A DNA stretch of 64,000 nucleotides from CATQHS01 sp963422655 (GTDB lineage Bacteria; Actinomycetota; Acidimicrobiia; Acidimicrobiales; Aldehydirespiratoraceae), in contig OY730440.1 in the NCBI GenBank assembly GCA_963422655.1, forward strand, positions 1,736,001 through 1,800,000, written 5' to 3'. A program made the translations under genes and the position numbers. Each line of letters opens with the position of its first letter. Position 1 is the stretch's first letter. The notes below the pieces were generated by a model. It had not been told where the DNA came from, did not search any database, and saw only the letters and a program-made list of their open reading frames with translations. Below, in pieces: positions 32,361 to 41,557 of this stretch.

Positions 32361-34409
32361 GTGGCATCCAAGCGCATCGGTATCGACAGCGGGGGGACGT
32401 TCACCGATCTGGTCCTGTTCGACGCCGACGACGGGTCGGTCTCATCGCTGAAGGTGGCATCCACCCCTCGTGAACCGCTGGCGGCATTCATCTCGTCGAT
32501 CCGCCAGTCGGGGGCGGCACCCGAATCGATTGCCTTTCTCGTGCATGGCACCACGGTGGCCACCAACGCTCTGATCCAGCGAACCGGCGCCAGGGTCGCC
32601 TTCTTGTGCACAGCCGGACACGAGGACATCCCGTACATACAGCGCGTCAATCGCCAGCACCTCTACGACCTATCGTGGGACAAACCCCGGCCGCTTCTGG
32701 AGAGCAGACGCCACTGTTTCGGGGTGAAGGAGCGAATCGACGCCCATGGTGACGTCGTGGTTCCTCTCGATGCCGACGCGGTCGACGAACTGTGTGATCG
32801 TCTCGCTGAGGGTGGGTTCGAGGCCGTCGCCGTCTGCCTGCTCTTCTCCTACCTCGACACCACCCACGAAGAGCGGCTCGCGGCCGAACTGCGCCGTCGT
32901 TTTCCGGACATGCCGCTGTCGGTGTCGCATGAGGTGGCGCCGATCTGGCGCGAGTACGAACGGTCGAGCACGACCATCGCCGACGCCTACGTGAAGCCGC
33001 TCATGCAGCAGTACGTCAGCAGCCTCGAAAGCGGACTGATCGATGCCGGCATCGATCACAACTGGGCGATGATGAAGTCCAACGGCGGGCTAATGGATGC
33101 GTCAGCAGCTTCTGATCACCCTATCCATCTGGTCATGTCAGGACCGGCCGGGGGCGCGGTGGCGTCGAAGTACATCGCTGATCTCTTGGGGCTCGACGAC
33201 CTGGTAACGCTCGACGTGGGGGGTACGAGCGCCGACGTCGGGCTGATCCTGGGGGCCGAGGTCGGGTACACCACCGAATACGAGATCGAGTGGGGCATCC
33301 CCGCCGCCATACCGCTGATCGACATCCACACGGTCGGCGCCGGCGGAGGATCGGTGGCCTGGGTCAACGCCGGTGGGTTCCTCCAAGTCGGGCCCCGCAG
33401 CGCCGGTGCCGATCCCGGCCCCATCTGCTACGGGACGGGCGGCTCCGAGCTCACGCTCACCGACGCCAACCTGTTGCTGGGTCGTCTGGATCCTGCGTAC
33501 TTCCTCGGTGGCAGCATGCAACTCGTCGACACCTCGGCCCGAGCCGCCATGGATGCCATGGCCGCTTCGCTCGGTATGGCCGGAGTCGACTTGGCCCACT
33601 CGATAGTAGAGATCGCCAACGAGAACATGGCCAACGCCATTCGCATGGTCAGCATCGAGCGCGGTCACGACCCCCGGCACTTGGCGTTGCTGGCGTTCGG
33701 AGGGGCCGGTCCGCTCCACGGGGCTGCCATCGCCCGCAAGCTGGGTATCCCCCGGGTGATAATCCCGCCGTATCCGGGCAGCTTTGCTGCGCTCGGCCTG
33801 CTGCTGGGCGACCTTCGCGTCGACAAGCTATGGACGCAGAGCTACCGCTCCGACTTGGTCTCTGCCGAGGAGGTGGTGGGCCGGTTCGACAAGATCGCCG
33901 CTGCCGCCGTCAGCGAGCTTCGAGCCCAGGGGTTCGACGGCGAGCCGGAGCTGAGATATGCCATCAATATGCGCTATCTCGGCCAGAATTACGAGACCGA
34001 GGTGGAGGTGCCGGCGCTCAGCTTCGAGATGACCGCCGACTCGGCCCGGGTGCAGTTGGAACGGGCGTACCGAGCGTTCAATATCGAGTACGAGAGCATG
34101 TACGACTATGTGATCCCCGACGCGATCATCGAGATGATCAGCTTCCGTGTGACCGCCGTCGGTGCCATCGGGCATCCCGAGCCGGCCCGGGTCACAGTGG
34201 GCAGTCCCCATGCCGAGCGGCGCCGGGACGTGTTCTTCAGGGGTTGGGGCCAGCTCGAGACGAGGCTGATGCGCCGGCCGGGTATGCCTGTCGACGAGAC
34301 GTTCAGCGGTCCGATGATTGTCGAGGAGGCCGGCTCTACCAGTGTCGTCGAACCGGGGATGACGGTCCGGCGGACCGATCAGGACGTTCTCGTCGTGGAG
34401 GTGAGATGA
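32361..34409 (+). CDS. hyuA: hydantoinase/oxoprolinase subunit A
   Basis: A 682-residue ATP-dependent hydantoinase A/acetone carboxylase beta-type subunit. ASKRIGIDSGGTFTDLVLFD opens the actin-like ATPase, LVHGTTVATNALI follows near residue 56, and GGTSADVGLI near 293 is the second phosphate loop. AFGGAGPLHGAAIARKLGIP near 445 is the family C-terminal signature. With HyuB it hydrolyses 5-oxoproline or N-methylhydantoin type rings, or carboxylates ketones. GTG 32361 follows a GGAG site by 5 bp; the TTG just before is in frame but less likely. The stop overlaps HyuB (ATGA). Confidence 0.88.
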   Translation: MASKRIGIDSGGTFTDLVLFDADDGSVSSLKVASTPREPLAAFISSIRQSGAAPESIAFLVHGTTVATNALIQRTGARVAFLCTAGHEDIPYIQRVNRQHLYDLSWDKPRPLLESRRHCFGVKERIDAHGDVVVPLDADAVDELCDRLAEGGFEAVAVCLLFSYLDTTHEERLAAELRRRFPDMPLSVSHEVAPIWREYERSSTTIADAYVKPLMQQYVSSLESGLIDAGIDHNWAMMKSNGGLMDASAASDHPIHLVMSGPAGGAVASKYIADLLGLDDLVTLDVGGTSADVGLILGAEVGYTTEYEIEWGIPAAIPLIDIHTVGAGGGSVAWVNAGGFLQVGPRSAGADPGPICYGTGGSELTLTDANLLLGRLDPAYFLGGSMQLVDTSARAAMDAMAASLGMAGVDLAHSIVEIANENMANAIRMVSIERGHDPRHLALLAFGGAGPLHGAAIARKLGIPRVIIPPYPGSFAALGLLLGDLRVDKLWTQSYRSDLVSAEEVVGRFDKIAAAAVSELRAQGFDGEPELRYAINMRYLGQNYETEVEVPALSFEMTADSARVQLERAYRAFNIEYESMYDYVIPDAIIEMISFRVTAVGAIGHPEPARVTVGSPHAERRRDVFFRGWGQLETRLMRRPGMPVDETFSGPMIVEEAGSTSVVEPGMTVRRTDQDVLVVEVR

Positions 34410-36193
34410 TGGGTTCGCCCGCTTGCGAGGCGGTCGCCGATCTGCAAATCGACCAGGTGACGCTCACGGTCGTCGACAACTATCTGGCCACGACGTGCCG
34501 AGAGATGGGCGTGGCCATGATGCGAACTGCCTACTCTCCCATGTTCAACGAGTCGCTCGACTTCTCGTGTGTCCTGTTCGACAAGCACGGCAGGATGATT
34601 GCCCAGGCCGAGTTCTGCCCATCTCAGATCGGCACCATCAAATTCACGGTCGAATGGATGATCGACGAGCTCGGTACCGACGTGTACGAACCCGGAGACG
34701 TGATCATCATGAACGACCCGTACCGGGGTAGCGGGCACATTCCCGAGCACACACTGCTCAAAGCGGTCTTTCACAACGGTGAAATAGTTGCCTTCGTGGC
34801 CAACTGCGCCCACTTGGCCGAGCCCGGCGCCAAGGCGCCGGGCGGGCTGGCCGGAGACGCCACCGATATCTTCCAGGAAGGCCTCCGGCTTCCGCCGCTG
34901 TGGTTGCAGCGGAAGGGCAGGGACCAAGAAGACGTCTGGAAGATCATTTTCGCCAATCACCGCACCCCCAAGGTGACCTACGGCGATCTGATGGCCATGA
35001 TCGGGTCGCTCACCGTCGCCGAGCGTCGTCTCGTCGGCCTGATCGAGACCTATGGCCTCGATACGTTCTACTCGGCCACCGAGGATCTGATCAAGATCGC
35101 CGAACGGCGAATGATGGACGAGATCGGCAGGATCCCCGACGGCGAGTACTCCTTCTCCGATGTGATCGAGGACGACGGCGTCAGCGAAGGCTCGTACACG
35201 ATCCGCTGCGACGTGGTGGTCGACGGCGACCACCTCGCCTGCGACTTCACCGGCTCGTCGCACCAAGCCGCCGGTCCCATGAACGCGACCTATGCCGTCA
35301 CCGCGTCGGCCGTTTACAACGCTTTCTTGCACCTGACTGATCCGACCATTCCCCGAAACCAGGGCTGTTATCGCCCCATCAACATCGTGGCTCCACCCGG
35401 CACCATCGTGAACTGCGAGTTCCCCGCCCCCCTCGTCGGAGGCAACACGGAGGTCAGCCCGCGGATCACCGACATCATCTTCGGCGCGCTGGCCGATGTG
35501 TTGCCCGATCGTATTCCCGCCTCGTTGGGCGGGACCTCCTGCTGCTTTCTATTCGGCGGCGCCCATCCCGACACCGGTGAGCTCTACTCCCATTTCCACT
35601 TCGAAGGGATCGGCTGGGGCGGGCGCCCGACCAAGGACGGGAACAGCCAGATCATCGTGATCAACGGCAACTGCCGCAATACACCGGTCGAGGTTTTCGA
35701 GAGCCGGTACCCGATTCGTGTCGAGTCCTACCGGCTGCTCACCGACTCCGGCGGCCCGGGCCGGAACCGGGGCGGGCTGGGTATGGAGCGGATCCTCACC
35801 ATCGGGGCCGACGAGATCACCGTGAGCGCCCTGTTCAATCGGATGACCGTCGATCCTTTCGGCATCCACGGCGGCAAGCCGGGCCGAAACAGCGGGATTT
35901 ACGTGCGCCGGGCCGGTGAGGGCGAGTGGCAGACTTTCTCGGAGGCGTTCGGCACCGTCTCACCGTCGAAGTTCTCCAACATCATCTTGCGTCGGGGTGA
36001 TCAGGTGAAGCTGGTGGCACCGGGCGGCGGTGGCTGGGGCGACCCCTTCGAGCGGGCGCCGGAGCGGGTGCTGGCCGACGTGGTCGAGGGTCTGGTCACG
36101 CCGACAGCGGCGCTGAGCGAATACGGCCTCATGGCCTCACGGACCGATGGCGAATGGAGTGTCGTGGAATCGGGAGAAAGGACCGGCCCGTGA
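34406..36193 (+). CDS. hyuB: hydantoinase/oxoprolinase subunit B
   Basis: A 595-residue partner of HyuA. Typical blocks: CREMGVAMMRTAYSPMFNESLDFSCVLFD near residue 30, MNDPYRGSGHIPEHTLLKAVF near 111, a DFTGSSHQAAGPMNATY block near 278, NQGCYRPINI near 321 and the C-terminal GGPGRNRGGLGMER plus APGGGGWGDP. A GGAGGTGAG site lies in front; ATG 34406 overlaps the HyuA stop, while the adjacent ATG 34409 has better spacing. The stop overlaps the next small gene (GTGA). Confidence 0.88.
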   Translation: MMGSPACEAVADLQIDQVTLTVVDNYLATTCREMGVAMMRTAYSPMFNESLDFSCVLFDKHGRMIAQAEFCPSQIGTIKFTVEWMIDELGTDVYEPGDVIIMNDPYRGSGHIPEHTLLKAVFHNGEIVAFVANCAHLAEPGAKAPGGLAGDATDIFQEGLRLPPLWLQRKGRDQEDVWKIIFANHRTPKVTYGDLMAMIGSLTVAERRLVGLIETYGLDTFYSATEDLIKIAERRMMDEIGRIPDGEYSFSDVIEDDGVSEGSYTIRCDVVVDGDHLACDFTGSSHQAAGPMNATYAVTASAVYNAFLHLTDPTIPRNQGCYRPINIVAPPGTIVNCEFPAPLVGGNTEVSPRITDIIFGALADVLPDRIPASLGGTSCCFLFGGAHPDTGELYSHFHFEGIGWGGRPTKDGNSQIIVINGNCRNTPVEVFESRYPIRVESYRLLTDSGGPGRNRGGLGMERILTIGADEITVSALFNRMTVDPFGIHGGKPGRNSGIYVRRAGEGEWQTFSEAFGTVSPSKFSNIILRRGDQVKLVAPGGGGWGDPFERAPERVLADVVEGLVTPTAALSEYGLMASRTDGEWSVVESGERTGP

Positions 36194-36462
36194 AAGGCGA
36201 GTGGATCGAGCGCGAGCCCATGTACCTTTCGTTCGACGTCTACAACTGCGAGTACTGCGGCAAGAATATCCCCCGACATGTCTGGATCGAGGATACAGAC
36301 GGCAAAAAGCGACCATTCTGCACCCCCGCGGTTGCCGATATCTATCTTCGAACCCGTTCCCGTCACGACTCGAACGTTCGGCTCCGGGGCTCCGATCTCG
36401 GGCTCACCGAGCAGTTGCGGATGATCCGCCGGAACTGCTCCGCCATCGAGACGGAGGCTTGA
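36190..36462 (+). CDS. small Cys-motif protein of the hydantoinase operon
   Basis: A 90-residue protein translated from a GTG that overlaps the HyuB stop, with a purine-rich GGGAGAAAGGA in front. It has NCEYCGKNIPRHVW near residue 20 and RPFCTPA near 43, so a CxxC plus one more Cys and a nearby His could bind a metal. The rest is charged and ends EQLRMIRRNCSAIETEA. Acetone carboxylase-type relatives of HyuAB have a small metal-binding gamma subunit, so a third subunit is a reasonable guess, but the sequence is much shorter and I do not recognise the family. Confidence 0.6.
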   Translation: MKGEWIEREPMYLSFDVYNCEYCGKNIPRHVWIEDTDGKKRPFCTPAVADIYLRTRSRHDSNVRLRGSDLGLTEQLRMIRRNCSAIETEA

Positions 36463-36478
36463 CCAACCTCAGCCTCCG
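36452..36478. terminator. bidirectional hairpin between convergent operons
   Basis: CGGAGGCT at 36452-36459 pairs perfectly with AGCCTCCG at 36471-36478. It covers both stop codons of the convergent small Cys gene and the ridA-like gene. It lacks a strong U-tract on either strand. Confidence 0.5.
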
Positions 36479-36867
36479 AGATAGATGACCGCGTCGATCT
36501 CGATACCGAAACCGGGTAGCGGGGTCTCGATGGTGGTTCGGGCCGGCCGGGGTTCATCGAAGATGTCCCGGTAGATGGCGTCCATCTCGTCGAAGGTGGC
36601 CAGATCGTGCAGGTAGACGCCGACCCGGACCGCGTCGGCCAGGGTCCGGCCCGCGACGGCCGCAACTGCGGCCAGATTGGCGAGCACTTGTCTTACCTCA
36701 GCCTCGAACGAGTCGGTGACGAGGTTCCCGTCCGGGTCGAAGGGGCCCTGCCCTGACAGGAAGAGGAAGTCGCCGGCGACGATTCCCTGTGAGTACGCAC
36801 CCGACGGCTCCGGGGCGCGGCCGGTCTCGACTTGGTTCATCGCCGGCTTGGGTTGTGGGTTCGACAT
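36469..36867 (-). CDS. RidA/YjgF family protein
   Basis: A 132-residue RidA-like protein. The family pattern is clear: GAYSQGIVAGDFLFLSGQGPFDP near residue 23, VRVGVYLHDLATFDEMDAIY near 81, and the key Arg in PARTTIETPLPGFGIEIDAVIYL. Members with this Arg deaminate enamines/imines such as 2-aminoacrylate, which fold-type III PLP dehydratases release; such an enzyme is encoded at 31-32 kb. An ATG nine codons later could also be used. Convergent with the hydantoinase operon. A second RidA is at 47.8 kb. Confidence 0.88.
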   Translation of the reverse strand: MSNPQPKPAMNQVETGRAPEPSGAYSQGIVAGDFLFLSGQGPFDPDGNLVTDSFEAEVRQVLANLAAVAAVAGRTLADAVRVGVYLHDLATFDEMDAIYRDIFDEPRPARTTIETPLPGFGIEIDAVIYLGG

Positions 36868-36970
36868 GTCGATCTACCTCGATCGGGCTTGACTGAGAAT
36901 CATGCCATACCCGTCGAATCGAGGGCTCGGTCCGACAATTCGGTCTCGTATCTATGGGTAGGGTGAAAAG

Positions 36971-38227
36971 ATGCGCATAGAGGCACTGCGGTACCGCTCG
37001 CTCTTGCACGTATCCCAGTCGCTGGGTTCTTTTCATGTCTTGGCTGGCCCCAATGCCTGCGGCAAGTCGACGTTTCTCGATGTGCCCGCCTTCATGGGCG
37101 ATGTACTCGACCGCGGTGTGGCGTCGGCGATCTGGGGAGACGAACGGCTCGGTATACCGATGCGAGCTACCGATGCCAGGCATCTGACTTGGCGGCGCCA
37201 AGGCGGTACCTTCGAGTTGGCTGTAGAGATGATCATTCCCGAAAATTTGCGCTCGACTCGGGACAGCCAAAACGGCAACCGCACCGTCTGTCGCTATGAG
37301 GTCGCCATCGATGTCGACGGACTGCCGAAGTTCAATGTGGAAAACCTCTGGCTCAAACCGGAGAGCAGTGCAGATCCGGAACCTTCACGAGGCTCACTGT
37401 TTCCTCAGAAATCGACTCCCCCCGCCCACATCGTCTATCGCGGGCCGGCGCCCGGCACCATGGGCTGGAAGAAGCTGATCTCACGGAGTGAGGCGGGCCC
37501 CCGCTATGTCAACTACCGCTCCGAGACCACGCACTGGAGAACAAGATTCAGGATCGAGGCAACCAGATCCGCGCTGGTGAATCTGCCCGAGGACAGGGAG
37601 CACTTTCCTGTCGCTATCTGGTTTCGGGAAACCCTGAAGGGAGTAACCAGGATCGTCCTGTCGAGTGAGGCCATGCGCCTGCCCAGCCCTCCGGCGGCGG
37701 CAGACGAGTTGTTACCGGACGGTTCGAACCTGCCCCACATCGTCCATGCCTTGGAATGCAATCATCGCGAGCATTACCTACGGTGGCTTCGTCACCTCCA
37801 GGAAATCCTGCCGAACGTGGAGAGCGTCACGACGCGAGAACGCGAGGAAGACCGGCGCCGCTACCTGGTGCTGAGCTACGACACCGGCCTCGTGCTGCCG
37901 GCCTGGCTGGTTTCCGATGGCACGTTACGACTGATGGCACTGACACTTCTGGCATATATCCCCGATCTCTCGGGGACCTACCTGATCGAAGAACCCGAAA
38001 ACGGCGTACACCCTCGTGCTGTCAAGAACGTCATCCGATCACTCTCCAGCGTGTACGGTGCCCGAATCCTGCTGACGACTTATTCGTCGTTGGTAGCCCG
38101 TCTGGCCAGGCCGGATCAGTTGCTGTGCCTGGCACTGGCCGACAACGGTGAGACCGACATCGTGGCCGGAAATGAACACCCACGACTCAAGAATTACGGC
38201 CTACACCTAACCGGCGAACTCCCGTAG
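36971..38227 (+). CDS. ABC/OLD-like AAA ATPase, stand-alone
   Basis: A 418-residue ATPase of the SMC/RecF/OLD-like class. Walker A is GPNACGKST near residues 27-35; a signature-like LVSDGTLRLMAL lies near 315; Walker B with catalytic Glu is TYLIEEPENGVHP near 335-347. The switch position that is usually His in TTHS reads TTYSSL near 376. Such ATPases often pair with a nuclease or TOPRIM protein in defence systems, but no partner gene is next to it. The gene looks less GC-rich than its neighbours and ends with a 21-bp overlap with the convergent dimethylformamidase-like gene, which hints at acquisition. Function not assigned. Confidence 0.75.
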   Translation: MRIEALRYRSLLHVSQSLGSFHVLAGPNACGKSTFLDVPAFMGDVLDRGVASAIWGDERLGIPMRATDARHLTWRRQGGTFELAVEMIIPENLRSTRDSQNGNRTVCRYEVAIDVDGLPKFNVENLWLKPESSADPEPSRGSLFPQKSTPPAHIVYRGPAPGTMGWKKLISRSEAGPRYVNYRSETTHWRTRFRIEATRSALVNLPEDREHFPVAIWFRETLKGVTRIVLSSEAMRLPSPPAAADELLPDGSNLPHIVHALECNHREHYLRWLRHLQEILPNVESVTTREREEDRRRYLVLSYDTGLVLPAWLVSDGTLRLMALTLLAYIPDLSGTYLIEEPENGVHPRAVKNVIRSLSSVYGARILLTTYSSLVARLARPDQLLCLALADNGETDIVAGNEHPRLKNYGLHLTGELP

Positions 38228-40417
38228 TACGTTCTCGGTTATACGCGACACATTGTTGTCGTAGCCGTTGTGAGACAAGCTGCCGATCCAGTTGATTGAG
38301 CCGACGGAGAACACTGCTCCCCCCTTCGGGTTCTCGAAGTACACCATGTCGGCCCGAAGGTTCGGGTGGTCGGACCCGTGAACCTCTGACTGGGTCACCA
38401 GTAGGTCCTCATGGCAGACGAGGTAATAGTCGGAATGCAGGCCCGCGGATGTGGCCAGCAAAAGCGTATGAGCGGGCGTGCCCAGCGTGTGGTCGGCGCG
38501 ATCGATCTCGTCACCGGCGGCGCCGTTCATCACCAGCCCGAACTCGCCGATCTCCTCGTCGGCGCCGATGCCTTCGAATATGAAAGCGGCTCTCGGGTCG
38601 TGGCTGTCGGGCTGCCGCCGGTAACCGGGTGTATCGAGATCCCACCCTTGGCCGGCGAAACCGACCCCGACGGTGGAGTTCGGGGCCCGGCCGCGATGGC
38701 GCCAGAGGCCACAATGTTCCCCGGTCGATGCCAGCTCCTGCTCTCCGGGGTGCGAGTTCCAGACCCGACTCCCGGCGATGCCGCGTCGGACCTCGATGAT
38801 GTACGGCTTCTCCGGGTCCCAAGCTGTCGACCAGTAAAAGCCGTTGCCACCGAGGTACATCAGTCGGCCCCCGGCGGCCAGGTAGGCCTCGAGGGCGTCG
38901 AGCATCGGGGCCGACCAGTATTCGGGATGGCTGCCGGTGATGATCACCTTGTAGCCCGACAACCTCTCGAAGCCTTGGAAGTGCAGGTCCTCGTCGGTGA
39001 ACACGTCGTAGTCGAACCCCTTATGGTCGAGCCAGTCGATCATGTACAGATCGAAGCCGTAGCCACGCGGGCACCCTGTCACCCAGTGCCGATGCGTCGC
39101 TCTCATCGAGACGATCGGGCGCCGGGTCGACGAGTAGCTGATGCCGCTGCCGTCAGTATGGAGATCGTATAAGGAGCCGCCGTACTCGCGGTGCATGCCG
39201 AGGACCTCGTCGAGAGGGTCCAGTGTGATCGGTATGTTCGTGAGCCCGCTGAAGTCGGTGCCTCCGCTGTTGGTGAGCAGCCGCTCGTTGGCATAGGCGA
39301 GATAGGTGGTGGTAGGGGCGAGGAAGGCGATGTCGGCATTGCGCACCCCCGGGGGCGGCGAGACGAAGAAGGGCACGTAGTCGTGCTCACCGGCGCCGGT
39401 GAGGTGAGCCGCGTAATACCCGGTCCGCAGGTCGGCGGGTATCTCGACCTCGAAATCGATTTCCCAGCGGCTGTCGTCGAAGTCGTCGGCGTGGAAATGG
39501 ACCCCGCCGTACTGCTCGGGACTCTCAGCGCGCCGGAACACGGTGGCGTCCCAGCTATGACCGGTGAGGCCTCTCATCGGATAGTTGACGAACGTACCGT
39601 CGAGGCGGCTCGGTCCTTTGTCCAGAACTTCGGCAGTGCAGGCCGGTGATGCGGCGAAGTCCCAAGCCGCAGCCAGGCCCACCACGGCGAGCGGATCGGT
39701 GCCGTTGGCGAGCGAGTCGAGCTCAGAAACGTCCAGCGCCCGGGTGAACACGCGAGGGTGCTCGATCTTCCCGTTGAAGCAACCGACCGGCGCCGGTTCG
39801 GCTACCTCCAGCCGGCCCGCAGCCGCGACCAGAAGAGGCAGCCCTGACGCGTCACCGTTACCGTTGACGGCTCCTGATCCGTGCTCGGTCCGGCCGCCGG
39901 ACTCCAGCAGCCGCCATTGGACCGTGGCCTGCCCGCTGGTTGCGTCGTAGGTGCCGGCCACGAAATACCAGCGCTGAGCGATGATGCCGGTAGGGGTGGT
40001 GACACTGCTGGCGCCGATCTTCAGCTTCACGGCTCCGGATTCCAAGAAGAGCCCGTAGCCGCGCCCGCCGTCAGTTCGGCTGATGATCCCCTGCGGGTCA
40101 CTGAGATCGGGCGTGGTGGGCCAGATCCAGGCCTGGATGCAGAGTCCGGCTCCGACGTCGAGCGCCTCGCTGGCGTCGATCTGCGCGTACGACCCGGTGT
40201 ACGTTTCTTGGTGGCGGCCCGGGTAAGAGCGATTGGCCGGCGATTCGATCCGCTCCGCCTTGAAACCGGGTCCGGCCGGGTTGTCGTCCCCATGGATCAG
40301 GCGGACGATCTCGGCGTCGTAGCTCTCGGCTTCGGTCGTGACCATGATCTGCACGGTGTCACCGGGCTTGGCCACCATCGGCACTGCGTATCCGAGCAGT
40401 TCGTTCCTCTGGCTCAC
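38207..40417 (-). CDS. N,N-dimethylformamidase large-subunit-like protein with LamG-type domain
   Basis: A 736-residue protein related to the large subunit of N,N-dimethylformamidase. Residues ~65-230 form a concanavalin/LamG-like domain (GAGLCIQAWIWPTTPDLSDP, CFNGKIEHPRVFTRALDVSELDSL). The C-terminal catalytic part has a TTYLAYANERL block, LYDLHTDGSGISYSSTRRP, and ITGSHPEYWS; the Tyr and Glu residues there are candidates for the Tyr-Tyr-Glu iron site described for the enzyme. The C-terminal FFAMDGSINWIGSL-like end is GAVFSVGSINWIGSLSHNGYDN. The small DmfA1 subunit was not found. GTG 40417 overlaps the ABC ATPase stop (GTGA). Confidence 0.8.
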   Translation of the reverse strand: MSQRNELLGYAVPMVAKPGDTVQIMVTTEAESYDAEIVRLIHGDDNPAGPGFKAERIESPANRSYPGRHQETYTGSYAQIDASEALDVGAGLCIQAWIWPTTPDLSDPQGIISRTDGGRGYGLFLESGAVKLKIGASSVTTPTGIIAQRWYFVAGTYDATSGQATVQWRLLESGGRTEHGSGAVNGNGDASGLPLLVAAAGRLEVAEPAPVGCFNGKIEHPRVFTRALDVSELDSLANGTDPLAVVGLAAAWDFAASPACTAEVLDKGPSRLDGTFVNYPMRGLTGHSWDATVFRRAESPEQYGGVHFHADDFDDSRWEIDFEVEIPADLRTGYYAAHLTGAGEHDYVPFFVSPPPGVRNADIAFLAPTTTYLAYANERLLTNSGGTDFSGLTNIPITLDPLDEVLGMHREYGGSLYDLHTDGSGISYSSTRRPIVSMRATHRHWVTGCPRGYGFDLYMIDWLDHKGFDYDVFTDEDLHFQGFERLSGYKVIITGSHPEYWSAPMLDALEAYLAAGGRLMYLGGNGFYWSTAWDPEKPYIIEVRRGIAGSRVWNSHPGEQELASTGEHCGLWRHRGRAPNSTVGVGFAGQGWDLDTPGYRRQPDSHDPRAAFIFEGIGADEEIGEFGLVMNGAAGDEIDRADHTLGTPAHTLLLATSAGLHSDYYLVCHEDLLVTQSEVHGSDHPNLRADMVYFENPKGGAVFSVGSINWIGSLSHNGYDNNVSRITENVLREFAG

Positions 40418-41517
40418 TGGTGTTCCCCCCTGAGGTTGCGACCGTGGCTTCCGAAGATATGACTCCGCTCCGGGTCGAAGATGATGCATATATTGTCTCC
40501 CCGCCCCACCCGAGCATCGGGCGGCATCCGCACCTGCACCCGATGCTCGCCTACGCCGACGGTGACGAACAGGTCGGAGCCCACCGGTTCGAGAAACTGC
40601 ACTTGCCCTCCGATACCGCCCGATCCGGGGGCGGCCAGCGATAGGTGCTCGGGCCTGATACCCAGCGTGGCGGGCCCGCGGGCAGCTTCGAGAGCAGCCG
40701 GTTCGATGCCCATGACTTCCGGCTCGACCGTGAGCGAATAGCCGTCACGGGCGAACTGCCACTGCCCGTTGCCGACGCGGAGCTCTCCGCTGATCAGGTT
40801 CATCGGCGGCGCCCCCATGAAAGTAGCGACGAATGTCGTCGCCGGTGTTCTGTAGACGTCGACCGGCGCACCGACTTGCTGCAGGCGACCGGACTGCATG
40901 ACCGCGATCCGACGGCCCATTGTCATGGCTTCGACTTGGTCGTGGGTGACGTAGATGGTGGTTATCCCGAGCCGTTCGTGTAGAGCGGTCAACTCGAGGC
41001 GGGTCTGCACCCGAAGCTGCGCGTCGAGATTCGACAGTGGCTCGTCCATCAAGAAGACCAGTGGCTGGCGCACGATGGCTCGGGCCAGTGCCACCCGCTG
41101 TCGCTGGCCCCCCGAGAGCTGCTCGGGAAGGCGCCTCAATAGCTCGGTGATCTCGAGAATCTCAGCAGTGCGGGCAACGGCCTCCCGCACGGCCGCCTTG
41201 GGCATTCGGGCTGTTTCAAGGGGAAAGGAGATGTTCTTCGACACCGACATGTGCGGGTACAGGGCGTAGTTCTGGAACACCATGGCGACGTTGCGCTCGG
41301 TAGGGTCCTTGAAGTTCACCAGCTCCCCGTCAATGGCGATCTCGCCCGCGCTGGCAGTCTCCAGCCCGGAGATCAACCGAAGGATCGTGCTCTTCCCGCA
41401 GCCCGACGGTCCCAGCAGGACGAGGAGCTCACCTTCGGGAATCCGCAGCGAGACGTTGTCGACGGCGGTTACGTTCCCGAACCTCTTGGTGAGCTGCCGC
41501 AGCACCACTTCAGCCAT
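40414..41517 (-). CDS. carbohydrate-type ABC transporter ATP-binding protein
   Basis: A 367-residue ATPase of the MalK/UgpC/MsmK group. Walker A GPSGCGKST is at 36-44, Q-loop near 82, signature LSGGQRQRVALARA near 134, Walker B FLMDEPLSNLDA near 154 and the H-loop in TIYVTHDQVEAMT near 188. A C-terminal TOBE-type regulatory domain begins near residue 235. It energises the two permeases encoded just upstream. Its stop overlaps the start of the dimethylformamidase-like gene, tying transport to that enzyme. Confidence 0.92.
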   Translation of the reverse strand: MAEVVLRQLTKRFGNVTAVDNVSLRIPEGELLVLLGPSGCGKSTILRLISGLETASAGEIAIDGELVNFKDPTERNVAMVFQNYALYPHMSVSKNISFPLETARMPKAAVREAVARTAEILEITELLRRLPEQLSGGQRQRVALARAIVRQPLVFLMDEPLSNLDAQLRVQTRLELTALHERLGITTIYVTHDQVEAMTMGRRIAVMQSGRLQQVGAPVDVYRTPATTFVATFMGAPPMNLISGELRVGNGQWQFARDGYSLTVEPEVMGIEPAALEAARGPATLGIRPEHLSLAAPGSGGIGGQVQFLEPVGSDLFVTVGVGEHRVQVRMPPDARVGRGDNICIIFDPERSHIFGSHGRNLRGEHQ

Positions 41518-41557
41518 GACTCGACCGCGCTGTTCTCTGCATGTCTCCCCCGGAAAC

